From positions 1 through 6,861 of the forward strand of contig JBFHER010000214.1 of NCBI GenBank assembly GCA_041584055.1: a stretch of DNA of 6,861 bases. The letters run 5' to 3'. Below are positions 1 to 5,675 of the stretch, piece after piece (the first letter of the stretch is position 1; each line of letters opens with the position of its first letter). Below the pieces are notes generated by a model. It was not told the DNA's origin, searched no databases, and saw only the letters and a list, made by a program, of their open reading frames with translations. The stretch is from JBFHER01 sp041584055 (GTDB lineage Bacteria; Bacteroidota; Bacteroidia; Bacteroidales; UBA5342). The position numbers and the translations under genes are program-made.

Positions 1-2
1 AG

Positions 3-87
3 GCCCGGATGGCGGAATTGGTAGACGCGCTGGACTTAAAATCCAGTGACCATTGCGGTCGTGCCGGTTCGATCCCGGCTCCGGGTA
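3..87 (+). tRNA. tRNA-Leu (anticodon UAA)
   Basis: This is a complete class II tRNA that reads UUA and UUG leucine codons. The acceptor stem is 3-9 with 80-86, starting with a G-U pair as in the E. coli tRNA-Leu(UAA). The discriminator A is at 87. The anticodon stem is 30-34 with 42-46 around a 7-base loop, with TAA at 37-39. A long variable arm (stem 48-51 with 57-60) marks it as class II. The T arm is 63-67 with 75-79, loop TTCGATC. The 3' CCA is not encoded (ACA follows), so it must be added enzymatically. Any promoter lies before the window. Confidence 0.97.
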
Positions 88-88
88 C

Positions 89-140
89 AAAAACAGTGTG
101 AGTGTGAAGCGCGAGAGCGATGATCATCACGCTGTTTTTT
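89..140 (+). terminator. Rho-independent terminator after tRNA-Leu
   Basis: Bases 89-101 pair with 127-139 over 13 base pairs with a single G-U (AAAAACAGTGTGA against TCACGCTGTTTTT), ending in a run of six T at 135-140. The apical part holds a smaller CGC-GAGA-GCG hairpin at 110-119. Because the stem starts with A and ends in T it could also work in the opposite direction. It begins two bases after the tRNA, so it most likely ends that transcript. Confidence 0.8.
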
Positions 141-381
141 CGTTTGAGCTTGCTCAAGCCGCTAACAAGCTCCCACTCACTCTAAACATTTTTTCAAAGA
201 TTAGGCTATAATAGAATGCACCTTTAATTTCCTTTTATCCCAATTTCTCATCTTCTCTCCCCCTCTCGCAAATTCTACGTGATCCCCTATTATCCTTAAG
301 TGATTATTTCCATAAAGCACTAAATTCTAATTATGAGTGTTTATGACTGAAATTCCTTCGCCAAAATTTATAAAATACAAG

Positions 382-413
382 AGGGGGCCACGGTATTGCT
401 TCCCTTTTTTTTT
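382..413 (+). terminator. Weak terminator-like hairpin with T tract
   Basis: AGGGGG at 382-387 can pair with TTCCCT at 400-405 (four Watson-Crick and two G-U pairs), followed by an unbroken T run at 405-413. The shape is that of an intrinsic terminator on the + strand, but the stem is short and the 12-base loop is large. No + strand gene ends nearby, so it may be a backup for tRNA-Leu read-through, the end of an unseen small RNA, or chance. Confidence 0.25.
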
Positions 414-452
414 ATACCTAACCGCTAAAAAATAGACAAGTAATATTAGTTC

Positions 453-490
453 TTTGTGAAACAGCTATTTCATACGTGAGTATGCACAAA
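453..490. other. Possible three-way-junction RNA fold
   Basis: An outer stem TTTGTG (453-458) with CACAAA (485-490) encloses two side-by-side hairpins with no unpaired joints. These are a weak AAA...TTT hairpin at 459-470 and CATAC-GTGA-GTATG at 471-484, whose loop is a GNRA tetraloop when read on the + strand. No promoter is seen beside it. In such AT-rich DNA the fold could be chance. Confidence 0.2.
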
Positions 491-530
491 AAAACGAAGT
501 TATAACTGATTCATTATCTGACTTTTTTGC

Positions 531-558
531 AAAAAAAAAGATCCCCGTTTTGGAGATC
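531..558 (-). terminator. Rho-independent terminator of the SRP RNA/tRNA-Thr unit
   Basis: Read on the - strand, GATCTCC (558-552) pairs with GGGGATC (546-540) apart from one mismatch, around a short loop of mainly A. It is followed directly by nine T (539-531). It begins 15 bases after the tRNA-Thr discriminator base, and is the only strong terminator downstream of the SRP RNA promoter. This suggests that both RNAs share one transcript. Confidence 0.85.
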
Positions 559-573
559 CTTTTTGCATTTTTG

Positions 574-647
574 AGCCGAATGTCAGATTCGAACTGACGA
601 CCCCGAGATTACAAATCACGTGCTCTGGCCAACTGAGCTAATTCGGC
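574..647 (-). tRNA. tRNA-Thr (anticodon UGU)
   Basis: This is a complete 74-base tRNA. On the - strand it begins GCCGAAT, pairing with ATTCGGC near the 3' end, with discriminator T at 574. The D arm has a GCTC/GAGC stem. The anticodon TGT is at 613-611, and the T arm is GTCAG/CTGAC around TTCGAAT. CCA is not encoded. The anticodon stem (620-616 with 608-604) holds one T-T mismatch at 618/606 in an otherwise paired stem. The 5' end lies about four bases after the terminal helix of the SRP RNA, so RNase P cleavage here would also release that RNA. Confidence 0.95.
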
Positions 648-748
648 ATGTGGGTAAGCTGACCGCATCGCACCGCTACAACCACCTACCCTTGCTGCTG
701 TCAAGCCCTGGGGGAATTCAGCAGGAGCTGGTCGTACGGGACTTACCC
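648..748 (-). ncRNA. ffs: Signal recognition particle RNA (small bacterial 4.5S type)
   Basis: This is the RNA core that, with Ffh, targets ribosomes making membrane and secreted proteins. On the - strand the conserved apical core is visible: CAGG at 710-707, a three-pair stem 706-704 with 699-697, and AGCAAGG at 696-690. Below it are an 8-pair helix (736-729 with 684-677, one G-U), a short C-C-G helix (739-737 with 675-673) and a perfect 7-pair terminal helix GGGTAAG (748-742) with CTTACCC (658-652). The length of about 100 bases fits the small bacterial class without an Alu domain. The apical loop is TGAC (703-700), a URRC-type tetraloop, rather than the GGAA of E. coli. The 5' end is placed from the terminal helix and the promoter. 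The 3' end is taken as the base before tRNA-Thr. Confidence 0.9.
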
Positions 749-752
749 GGCG

Positions 753-783
753 CAAAAGTAGAAATTTCTTTATTCCCTGCAAA
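753..783 (-). promoter_or_regulatory. Bacteroidota primary-sigma promoter for SRP RNA and tRNA-Thr
   Basis: Read on the - strand, TTTG (783-780) and TACTTTTG (760-753) match the Bacteroidota -33 and -7 elements (TTTG and TAnnTTTG) exactly, with a 19-base spacer. Transcription would start a few bases on, near 750-747, which coincides with the first base of the terminal helix of the SRP RNA. The promoter fits a strongly and constitutively expressed stable RNA. Confidence 0.85.
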
Positions 784-809
784 CATTTTTGAAAAAAATA
801 TTTCATACA

Positions 810-839
810 TGATAATTTTATCTGAACTAATAATTATCA
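810..839. promoter_or_regulatory. Inverted repeat between divergent promoters
   Basis: TGATAATT (810-817) and AATTATCA (832-839) are a perfect 8-base inverted repeat with a 14-base spacer. It lies between the - strand SRP RNA promoter and the + strand -7 element at 866-873. It ends about where a -33 element for the + strand gene should begin. That position suits an operator or activator site, but AT-rich dyads are also common by chance. Confidence 0.3.
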
Positions 840-865
840 CACCCCTTTAATTACACAAAAACTGA

Positions 866-873
866 TATATTTG
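866..873 (+). promoter_or_regulatory. -7 promoter element of the DUF4199/glycosyltransferase operon
   Basis: TATATTTG matches TAnnTTTG exactly and lies 23 bases before the ATG at 897, predicting a leader of about 20 bases. No TTTG occurs 19-21 bases upstream. The nearest candidate is TTTA at 846-849 with a 16-base spacer. The promoter may therefore be weak or depend on an activator. Confidence 0.55.
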
Positions 874-896
874 TAGGAAATAAACACAGTTTGATC

Positions 897-1478
897 ATGG
901 AAAAAGATAAATCGCTCGTTAACAATGCCATGAAGTATGGTTTGATTTTGGGCATCGTTTTGGTAATTTACTCCTACCTCACAAGAAATAGCGCTTTTAG
1001 CGAAGGAGGCATGTCTACGTCATTTATAATGTTTGGGGCGACGGTGCTGGTATATGTGCTGGGCATTGTTATCTCAACAAATCATTTTCGGAAAAGCAAA
1101 TTGGACAATGTGATGACCTATGGTCAGTCATTTAGTTTTGGCGTTTTGGTGGTTCTGTTTGCATCATTTATTACGGCAGTTTATACCTATGTTTTTACAA
1201 CATGGATTGAGCCTGACTACTTGCAGGAGGTTTATGTTGCAGGGAAGGAGAATTTATTGGATATGTATGACAGGATGAATGTTCCTGAAGAAACCATTGA
1301 GCTGGCATTGGATAAAATAGAGTCAGAAGGTGCAGGAACACCATCAAGTGCGGCTATCAATGGTTTGTGGGTGAATTTACTTTTTGGTGGGTTTGTTAGC
1401 TTGATCACATCAATTTTCACACAAAAGAAAAATAAGAATCCTTTCTCAACAATTAGTGATGAGGATGATTCAGAATAA
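897..1478 (+). CDS. DUF4199 domain-containing integral membrane protein
   Basis: This 193-residue inner-membrane protein resembles DUF4199, a Bacteroidota-centred family of unknown biochemical role. Four hydrophobic segments are visible, at about residues 14-29, 42-60, 77-102 and 154-175. Between the third and fourth is a charged, extramembrane stretch rich in Glu and Asp. The C-terminus is hydrophilic and acidic (SDEDDSE). In this phylum the family commonly precedes a DPM1-like glycosyltransferase, as it does here with a 14-base gap, so a helper role in lipid-linked sugar transfer is a reasonable inference. I chose the ATG at 897 over an in-frame TTG at 891 because it lies 23 bases after a consensus -7 element and starts the natural Met-Glu-Lys N-terminus. 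Family assignment is from remembered sequence character and was not searched. Confidence 0.85.
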   Translation: MEKDKSLVNNAMKYGLILGIVLVIYSYLTRNSAFSEGGMSTSFIMFGATVLVYVLGIVISTNHFRKSKLDNVMTYGQSFSFGVLVVLFASFITAVYTYVFTTWIEPDYLQEVYVAGKENLLDMYDRMNVPEETIELALDKIESEGAGTPSSAAINGLWVNLLFGGFVSLITSIFTQKKNKNPFSTISDEDDSE

Positions 1479-1492
1479 TAAGATCAAATTTA

Positions 1493-2449
1493 ATGGATAT
1501 ATCTATTGTAATTCCTCTTTTTAACGAAGAAGAATCTTTACCTGAATTGGCCAGCTGGATTGCTCGGGTCGTTGTGAAACATGAATTTTCAACTGAAGTG
1601 ATCTTTATTGATGACGGGAGTACTGATGATTCCTGGAAAGTTGTGAATAAACTGGCAGAGAAACACAAGGATATAACCATTCGGGGAATTAAATTCAGAC
1701 GAAACTATGGGAAGTCTGCCGGTCTTTACTGCGGTTTTGAAGAGGCTGAAGGCGATGTGGTTTTTACCATGGATGCTGATTTGCAGGACAGTCCGGATGA
1801 AATTCCTGAAATGTTCAGAATGATTAAAGAAGAAGGATTTGACCTTGTTTCTGGATGGAAGAAAAAACGACATGATCCCGTTCTTTCGAAAAATATTCCG
1901 AGTAAGTTCTATAACTGGACTGCCAGAAGAATGAGTGGCATAAAATTGCATGATTTCAATTGTGGTCTGAAAGCATATCGCAATGCAGTGGTGAAAAGCA
2001 TTGAAGTTTATGGGGATATGCACCGTTATATCCCGGTTTTGGCGAAATGGGCCGGATTTAAAAAAATAGGAGAAAAGGTCGTACAGCACCAGGAGCGTAA
2101 GTATGGCGTAACAAAGTTTGGTTTGGAACGTTTTATTCGTGGCCCACTGGATCTAATGTCAGTGATTTTTATATCAAAATTCGGCAAACGTCCCATGCAT
2201 CTCTTTGGCGTATGGGGAATAATAATGTTTATTGTTGGGTTTGCTGCTGAGATATGGGTGGGCACAGAAAAGCTGATTGCCTTAGGCCAGGGGATTAAGG
2301 CTCCGTTGGTTAGCAGTAATCCATTTTTTTATATTGGTTTATCGGCCATGATTATTGGGGCTCAGATGTTTCTGGCTGGTTTTACGGCCGAGTTAATGAC
2401 CAGAAGCTCTACGGAAAGAAATCACTATTTGATAAGTAAGAAATTTTAG
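1493..2449 (+). CDS. Membrane-anchored family 2 glycosyltransferase (DPM1/GtrB/ArnC-like)
   Basis: This 318-residue GT-A enzyme probably moves a sugar from a nucleotide donor to a polyprenyl phosphate on the cytoplasmic face, feeding cell-envelope glycan or protein glycosylation. The catalytic domain spans residues 1-230. It has the N-terminal VIPLFNEE motif (6-13), the donor-binding IDDGSTDDS (39-47), the metal-binding DxD as Asp94 and Asp96 in DADLQD, HDFNCGLKAYR (153-163) and the QxxRxxG-like QERKYG (200-205). Two C-terminal membrane helices at about 235-257 and 278-300 match the GtrB/ArnC layout, and the length is normal for that group. It is the second gene of the operon and has no Shine-Dalgarno sequence. 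Donor sugar and product cannot be read from sequence. Dolichol/undecaprenyl-phosphate mannose or glucose synthase is the closest functional analogy. Confidence 0.93.
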   Translation: MDISIVIPLFNEEESLPELASWIARVVVKHEFSTEVIFIDDGSTDDSWKVVNKLAEKHKDITIRGIKFRRNYGKSAGLYCGFEEAEGDVVFTMDADLQDSPDEIPEMFRMIKEEGFDLVSGWKKKRHDPVLSKNIPSKFYNWTARRMSGIKLHDFNCGLKAYRNAVVKSIEVYGDMHRYIPVLAKWAGFKKIGEKVVQHQERKYGVTKFGLERFIRGPLDLMSVIFISKFGKRPMHLFGVWGIIMFIVGFAAEIWVGTEKLIALGQGIKAPLVSSNPFFYIGLSAMIIGAQMFLAGFTAELMTRSSTERNHYLISKKF

Positions 2450-2452
2450 ATT

Positions 2453-2974
2453 ATGGACGCATTGTGGGAAGTAATAAAATATGTGATACCCGCGTTACTG
2501 GTATGGTCAGCTTTTTATTTTTCACAGAAAAAATTTTTCAGGGCAGAGGAGGAGCGAAGAAATTTTGAATTAAAAAAGCAAAATTCAAAAGTGGCAACCC
2601 CAATCCGTTTACGGGCTTATGAAAGATTAATCCTGTTTTTGGAAAGATCAAAACCAGAAAATATAATTCCAAAACATCAAAGCAATAAGATGAACTCCAT
2701 GGAATTACATGCTGTTATCTTAAGAACGCTTCGCCAGGAATTTGAACATAATTTATCCCAACAGCTTTATATCTCGCCCAAAGGATGGTTGCTTATAAAA
2801 AATGCAAAAGAAAAATTAACCCACCTTTATAATACATCGGCTGCCGAAGTGAGTCCTCACTCTCCTTGCATTGACATGGGCCGCGTGGCGCTTGATACAT
2901 ATCATAACTGGACAGAAAATCCTGTTGATATTGCGATTGTACATTTACAGCAGGAAATTAAAGAATTTTTGTAA
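2453..2974 (+). CDS. Membrane-anchored protein of unknown function (possibly DUF7935)
   Basis: This 173-residue protein starts only three bases after the glycosyltransferase stop codon and is almost certainly co-transcribed and probably translationally coupled. It has one N-terminal membrane helix at about residues 7-24 and then a basic, charged stretch (KKFFRAEEERR), suggesting a single-pass protein with a cytoplasmic domain. The rest looks alpha-helical. It includes a conserved-looking region with LRAYERLILFLER (about 53-65), a Leu/Glu-rich segment and a C-terminal amphipathic helix. I recognise no catalytic motif. It resembles a small family confined to Bacteroidota that I recall as DUF7935, but this name is uncertain. 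Context alone would link it to the envelope glycosyltransferase. Confidence 0.8.
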   Translation: MDALWEVIKYVIPALLVWSAFYFSQKKFFRAEEERRNFELKKQNSKVATPIRLRAYERLILFLERSKPENIIPKHQSNKMNSMELHAVILRTLRQEFEHNLSQQLYISPKGWLLIKNAKEKLTHLYNTSAAEVSPHSPCIDMGRVALDTYHNWTENPVDIAIVHLQQEIKEFL

Positions 2975-2983
2975 ATTGCAATT

Positions 2984-3514
2984 ATGGATTTCAAGGATTT
3001 AGTAAGAATAAGAACATCAATCAGACAATATTCAGATAAGCAGGTTGAAAGGGAACTATTGGAACAGGTTTTAGATGCGGGGCGGATGGCTCCCTCGGCT
3101 GTGAACTTTCAACCCTGGGATTTTATTGTGTTGAGAGATCCTGAAAATCTGGATGCAATCAAAGCGTGCTATCACCGGGAGTGGTTTAAATCAGCACCTG
3201 TTGTTATTGTTGTTTGTGGCAATCATAAAATAGGATGGCACCGGCAAAGCGATGGGAAAGACCATACAGACATTGATGTGGCCATTGCCGTGGATCATAT
3301 GACGCTTCAGGCGGCAGAATTAGGTTTGGCCACCTGTTGGGTTTGTAATTTTGATCCTAAATTATGTTCTAAACGTCTCAATTTACCTCCATACATTGAA
3401 CCTGTTGTTCTACTTCCTGTTGGATACCCCTCAGATTCGGAAGAAATTTTTGGTATAACAAAAAAACGTAAGGATCTGTTACAGGTTGTCCACTGGGAAA
3501 AATATTCAGGTTAA
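2984..3514 (+). CDS. Nitroreductase family FMN oxidoreductase
   Basis: This 176-residue soluble protein is a small single-domain nitroreductase. Members bind FMN as dimers and use NAD(P)H to reduce nitro compounds, quinones or similar electrophiles. The N-terminal RIRTSIRQYSD (8-18) carries the Arg/Ser residues that hold the FMN phosphate. It is followed by GRMAPSAVNFQPW (33-45), the family's AxSxxNxQPW flavin segment. A central helix (DIDVAIAVDHMTLQAAELGL) precedes TCWVCNF at the dimer/flavin site. A late PVGYPSD and a basic KKRKDL motif complete the fold. Length is at the short end for the family but nothing appears missing. It follows the previous gene by nine bases and is the last member of the operon. 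Its natural substrate cannot be deduced, and no neighbour suggests a specific pathway. Confidence 0.92.
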   Translation: MDFKDLVRIRTSIRQYSDKQVERELLEQVLDAGRMAPSAVNFQPWDFIVLRDPENLDAIKACYHREWFKSAPVVIVVCGNHKIGWHRQSDGKDHTDIDVAIAVDHMTLQAAELGLATCWVCNFDPKLCSKRLNLPPYIEPVVLLPVGYPSDSEEIFGITKKRKDLLQVVHWEKYSG

Positions 3515-3529
3515 GTACGTCGGATAGGG

Positions 3530-3560
3530 TTTTTACCTGTCTGATAAATAGGTATTGTTG
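3530..3560 (+). promoter_or_regulatory. Probable promoter of the GH97 gene
   Basis: TATTGTTG (3553-3560) differs from TAnnTTTG at one base. TTTT (3530-3533), one base off TTTG, lies exactly 19 bases upstream. The gap from the -7 element to the ATG is 23 bases, as at the DUF4199 operon (23 bases) and close to purM (22 bases). A short inverted repeat TACCT (3534-3538) with AGGTA (3550-3554) sits in the spacer and could be an operator. The mismatches suggest a weak or regulated promoter. Confidence 0.45.
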
Positions 3561-3583
3561 AATTACTACGAAAAGAAACTGGC

Positions 3584-5512
3584 ATGAAGTATTTACTTTT
3601 TATTTCGTTTTGTGTGTTGTCGCTATCGGTGCAATCACAACAATTAAACAAGTGGGAAAGGTTTAGCTCTCCGGATGAGAAACTGGAGTTTGTTTTAACC
3701 ACAGGTGAAGAACTAACTTATTCGGTTAAAAGCTTTCTTCAGCCTGTAATTAGTGATGCAAAACTCGGTTTGAAATTCAAGGATCTTGGTGTGCTTGGAA
3801 CGAACATGGTATTTGATAAAATTGAGGAATCATCACATAACGAAACATGGACGCCCATCCTGGCAAAAAACAAATTGGTTGAAGATAACTACAATCAGGT
3901 TCATATTTACTTGAGAGAAACAGTATTCCCAGGCAGAACCCTGCAAATAATCGTTCGTTTGTACAACGATGGAATTGCATTTAAATATCGGATTGATGAT
4001 GAGATGTATGCATCCCAGGTTGAACTGGAGGAAGAGCTGACCCAGTTCGCTTTTTGGATGAACACGGATTGCTGGGCCGCTGATTATGGTTCCTATAGGT
4101 CACATCAGGAAGCTGAATTTAAAAAGCAGGCCGTGTCTGATATTGGTCCTGATGCTTTTATTGGCCTGCCTTTGCTGGCAAAAAGCGGAACAAAATACGT
4201 GGCAGTTACAGAAGCAGCATTGAAGAACTGGCCGGGATTGTATCTCAAAGGAGCTGCGAGAACTAAAACAGGTGCAGTGCTGCAGGGGCATCTTTCAAAG
4301 AAAGTCAATGAGAAGGGTAAAATTCAGGCGGGAACAATACAATTACCGGCAGAAAGTCCCTGGAGAGTAGTTATGGTTGCTGACAAACAAGGTGAATTAA
4401 TAGAATCGGATATTATTCAAAACTTAAATGAACCGAGTATCATTGAAGATCCATCGTGGATTAAGCCCGGATTATGTGCCTGGGATAGCTGGTGGAGCAG
4501 AGGTGTGGATATGACCAATGCCAGTGTTAAAAAATATATTGACCTGGCCTCAGAAAATAATTTTCCTTATATGTTGATCGATACGGATTGGTATGGTGCA
4601 CCGAATCGTAGTACGGCAAATGTGCTCACCTTGAATCCAAATATTAGTATGTGGGAGTTGCTTCGTTATGCAAAAAGTAAAAATGTTAGACTCTGGTTGT
4701 GGTTGCATCATGAGGATTTAAACCGTTCGATGGAAAATGCTTTCAAACTTTACAATTCCTGGGGGATTGCAGGTGTGAAAATAGATTTTATGGCACGCGA
4801 CGACATGGACATGGTTAAATGGTATCATGAAACACTTGCTTTGGCTGCAAAATATAAGTTGATGGTGAATTTACATGGTGCCTACAAGCCAACAGGAATA
4901 AGACGAACCTATCCTAATTTACTAACGCGTGAAGGTGTTTTAGGAAACGAATACAATAAATGGTCATACCGTGTGACGCCAGAACACAATGTTACAATCC
5001 CTTTTACAAGGATGCTTGCAGGTCCGATGGACTATACGCCAGGTGGATTTCAAAACAGAGGGATGGGTGAATTTAAACCTCAGCTGAATACACTGGTGAT
5101 GGGAACCAGATGCCATGAGTTGGCCAAGTTCGTTGTTTACGAAAGTCCCTTAACCACAGTGTGTGACCACCCGGACAATTATAAAAATCAAGGCGGAATG
5201 GATTTGCTTCGACGCGTGCCTACCATCTGGGACGAAACAAAAGTTTTAGACGGAGAAATCGGTGAATTTATAATCATCGCCAGACGTAAAGATACAAAAT
5301 GGTACATTGCCGGGATGACAAACAGTAAAGCACGGGATTTAAGCATCGATTTAAAAGTGCTCGATTCCAATTCAACTGAAATCAGTTTATGGAAAGATAA
5401 GGTGGGTGAGAGTTACACTGATTTGATTGAACGCAAAGAAAGCTTAAGCGAAGACCAGGTGCTTTTGGTGAGTATGGCTCCCGGAGGAGGCTTTGTTGTG
5501 ATTATGGAATAG
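3584..5512 (+). CDS. Secreted glycoside hydrolase family 97, retaining type
   Basis: This 642-residue enzyme cleaves terminal alpha-linked sugars, or stereochemically equivalent ones, in the periplasm. A Sec signal peptide covers about residues 1-18 (cleavage near VQS/QQ). There is no lipobox, so it is not predicted to be a lipoprotein. An N-terminal beta-sandwich (about 20-290) leads to a TIM barrel opening with WDSWW (300-304) and DTDW (333-336), then a C-terminal beta domain. Two catalytic features mark the retaining subgroup. Asp401 in KIDF fits the nucleophile, and Glu456 in GNEY lies 55 residues later, the spacing I recall for Asp415/Glu470 of the B. thetaiotaomicron alpha-galactosidase BT1871. 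Gly432 in NLHGAY replaces the Glu508 base of inverting SusB. Glu450 and Glu176 or Glu178 are likely calcium ligands. The family includes alpha-galactosidases and beta-L-arabinopyranosidases, so the substrate is open. No SusC/SusD pair lies beside it in the window. Confidence 0.93.
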   Translation: MKYLLFISFCVLSLSVQSQQLNKWERFSSPDEKLEFVLTTGEELTYSVKSFLQPVISDAKLGLKFKDLGVLGTNMVFDKIEESSHNETWTPILAKNKLVEDNYNQVHIYLRETVFPGRTLQIIVRLYNDGIAFKYRIDDEMYASQVELEEELTQFAFWMNTDCWAADYGSYRSHQEAEFKKQAVSDIGPDAFIGLPLLAKSGTKYVAVTEAALKNWPGLYLKGAARTKTGAVLQGHLSKKVNEKGKIQAGTIQLPAESPWRVVMVADKQGELIESDIIQNLNEPSIIEDPSWIKPGLCAWDSWWSRGVDMTNASVKKYIDLASENNFPYMLIDTDWYGAPNRSTANVLTLNPNISMWELLRYAKSKNVRLWLWLHHEDLNRSMENAFKLYNSWGIAGVKIDFMARDDMDMVKWYHETLALAAKYKLMVNLHGAYKPTGIRRTYPNLLTREGVLGNEYNKWSYRVTPEHNVTIPFTRMLAGPMDYTPGGFQNRGMGEFKPQLNTLVMGTRCHELAKFVVYESPLTTVCDHPDNYKNQGGMDLLRRVPTIWDETKVLDGEIGEFIIIARRKDTKWYIAGMTNSKARDLSIDLKVLDSNSTEISLWKDKVGESYTDLIERKESLSEDQVLLVSMAPGGGFVVIME

Positions 5513-5594
5513 TCGTTGCACTTCCTTGTTTACTGCTTAGATTATTTAATAAAGTGAACTGTAATTGTCATTTTTATGGATTTTCTATTCTCAA

Positions 5595-5606
5595 ATGCAA
5601 TTGCAT
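5595..5606. promoter_or_regulatory. 12-base perfect palindrome upstream of the purM promoter
   Basis: ATGCAATTGCAT is a perfect 12-base palindrome that ends 16 bases before the -33 element of purM. The position suits an upstream activator or a repressor of purine synthesis, but no such regulator can be named and no second copy is present. The nearest resemblance is TGCAATTG at 6848-6855, just past the purM stop codon. Confidence 0.3.
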
Positions 5607-5622
5607 ATTCCCGCCATCTTAT

Positions 5623-5653
5623 TTTGTACTCTCTCTTAAGTATGGTACTTTTG
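5623..5653 (+). promoter_or_regulatory. Bacteroidota primary-sigma promoter of purM
   Basis: TTTG (5623-5626), a 19-base spacer and TACTTTTG (5646-5653) match the Bacteroidota consensus exactly. The same -7 octamer and spacer length occur at the SRP RNA promoter. Transcription should start near 5656-5660, giving a leader of under 20 bases to the ATG at 5676. No Shine-Dalgarno sequence is seen in that leader. No strong terminator is visible between the GH97 stop and this promoter. Confidence 0.85.
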
Positions 5654-5675
5654 CAGAAATTTTTTGAGCGATACA

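Larger units (their letters stand above)
141..530. other. Gene-free AT-rich intergenic region
   Basis: I see no credible protein or RNA gene here. No open frame with Bacteroidota-like protein content is present, and neither strand has an exact TAnnTTTG promoter element. The stretch lies between two convergent units, tRNA-Leu and the SRP RNA/tRNA-Thr unit. Small inverted repeats occur: GAGCTTG (146-152) with CAAGCTC (166-172), TTGAGC (144-149) with GCTCAA (152-157), and the palindrome AGTTATAACT at 498-507. Two further hairpin regions, at 382-413 and 453-490, are listed separately. Confidence 0.6.

Noticed and set aside
609..850. Open frames of 65 and 76 residues on both strands over 609-850
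   Set aside because: They run across tRNA-Thr and the SRP RNA, whose structures explain the sequence. The peptides show no domain character.
891..896. TTG start for the DUF4199 gene
   Set aside because: The ATG at 897 is two codons later, gives a natural N-terminus and fits the distance to the -7 element.
1589..2089. 166-residue antisense open frame
   Set aside because: It lies wholly inside the glycosyltransferase gene, whose motifs and length are convincing. The antisense peptide is His/Ile/Phe-rich and resembles no protein.
2974..2983. Palindrome AATTGCAATT before the nitroreductase start
   Set aside because: It overlaps the previous stop codon inside a tight operon, is short, and is expected by chance in AT-rich DNA.
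3584..3640. Lipoprotein signal for the GH97 protein
   Set aside because: The only early cysteine is within the hydrophobic core of the signal peptide without a lipobox around it. A standard Sec signal with cleavage near residue 18 fits better.
5664..5675. TTG start for purM, giving an Met-Ser-Asp-Thr N-terminus
   Set aside because: The predicted transcription start at about 5656-5660 would leave a leader of under 10 bases. The ATG at 5676 has the same leader length as the neighbouring genes.
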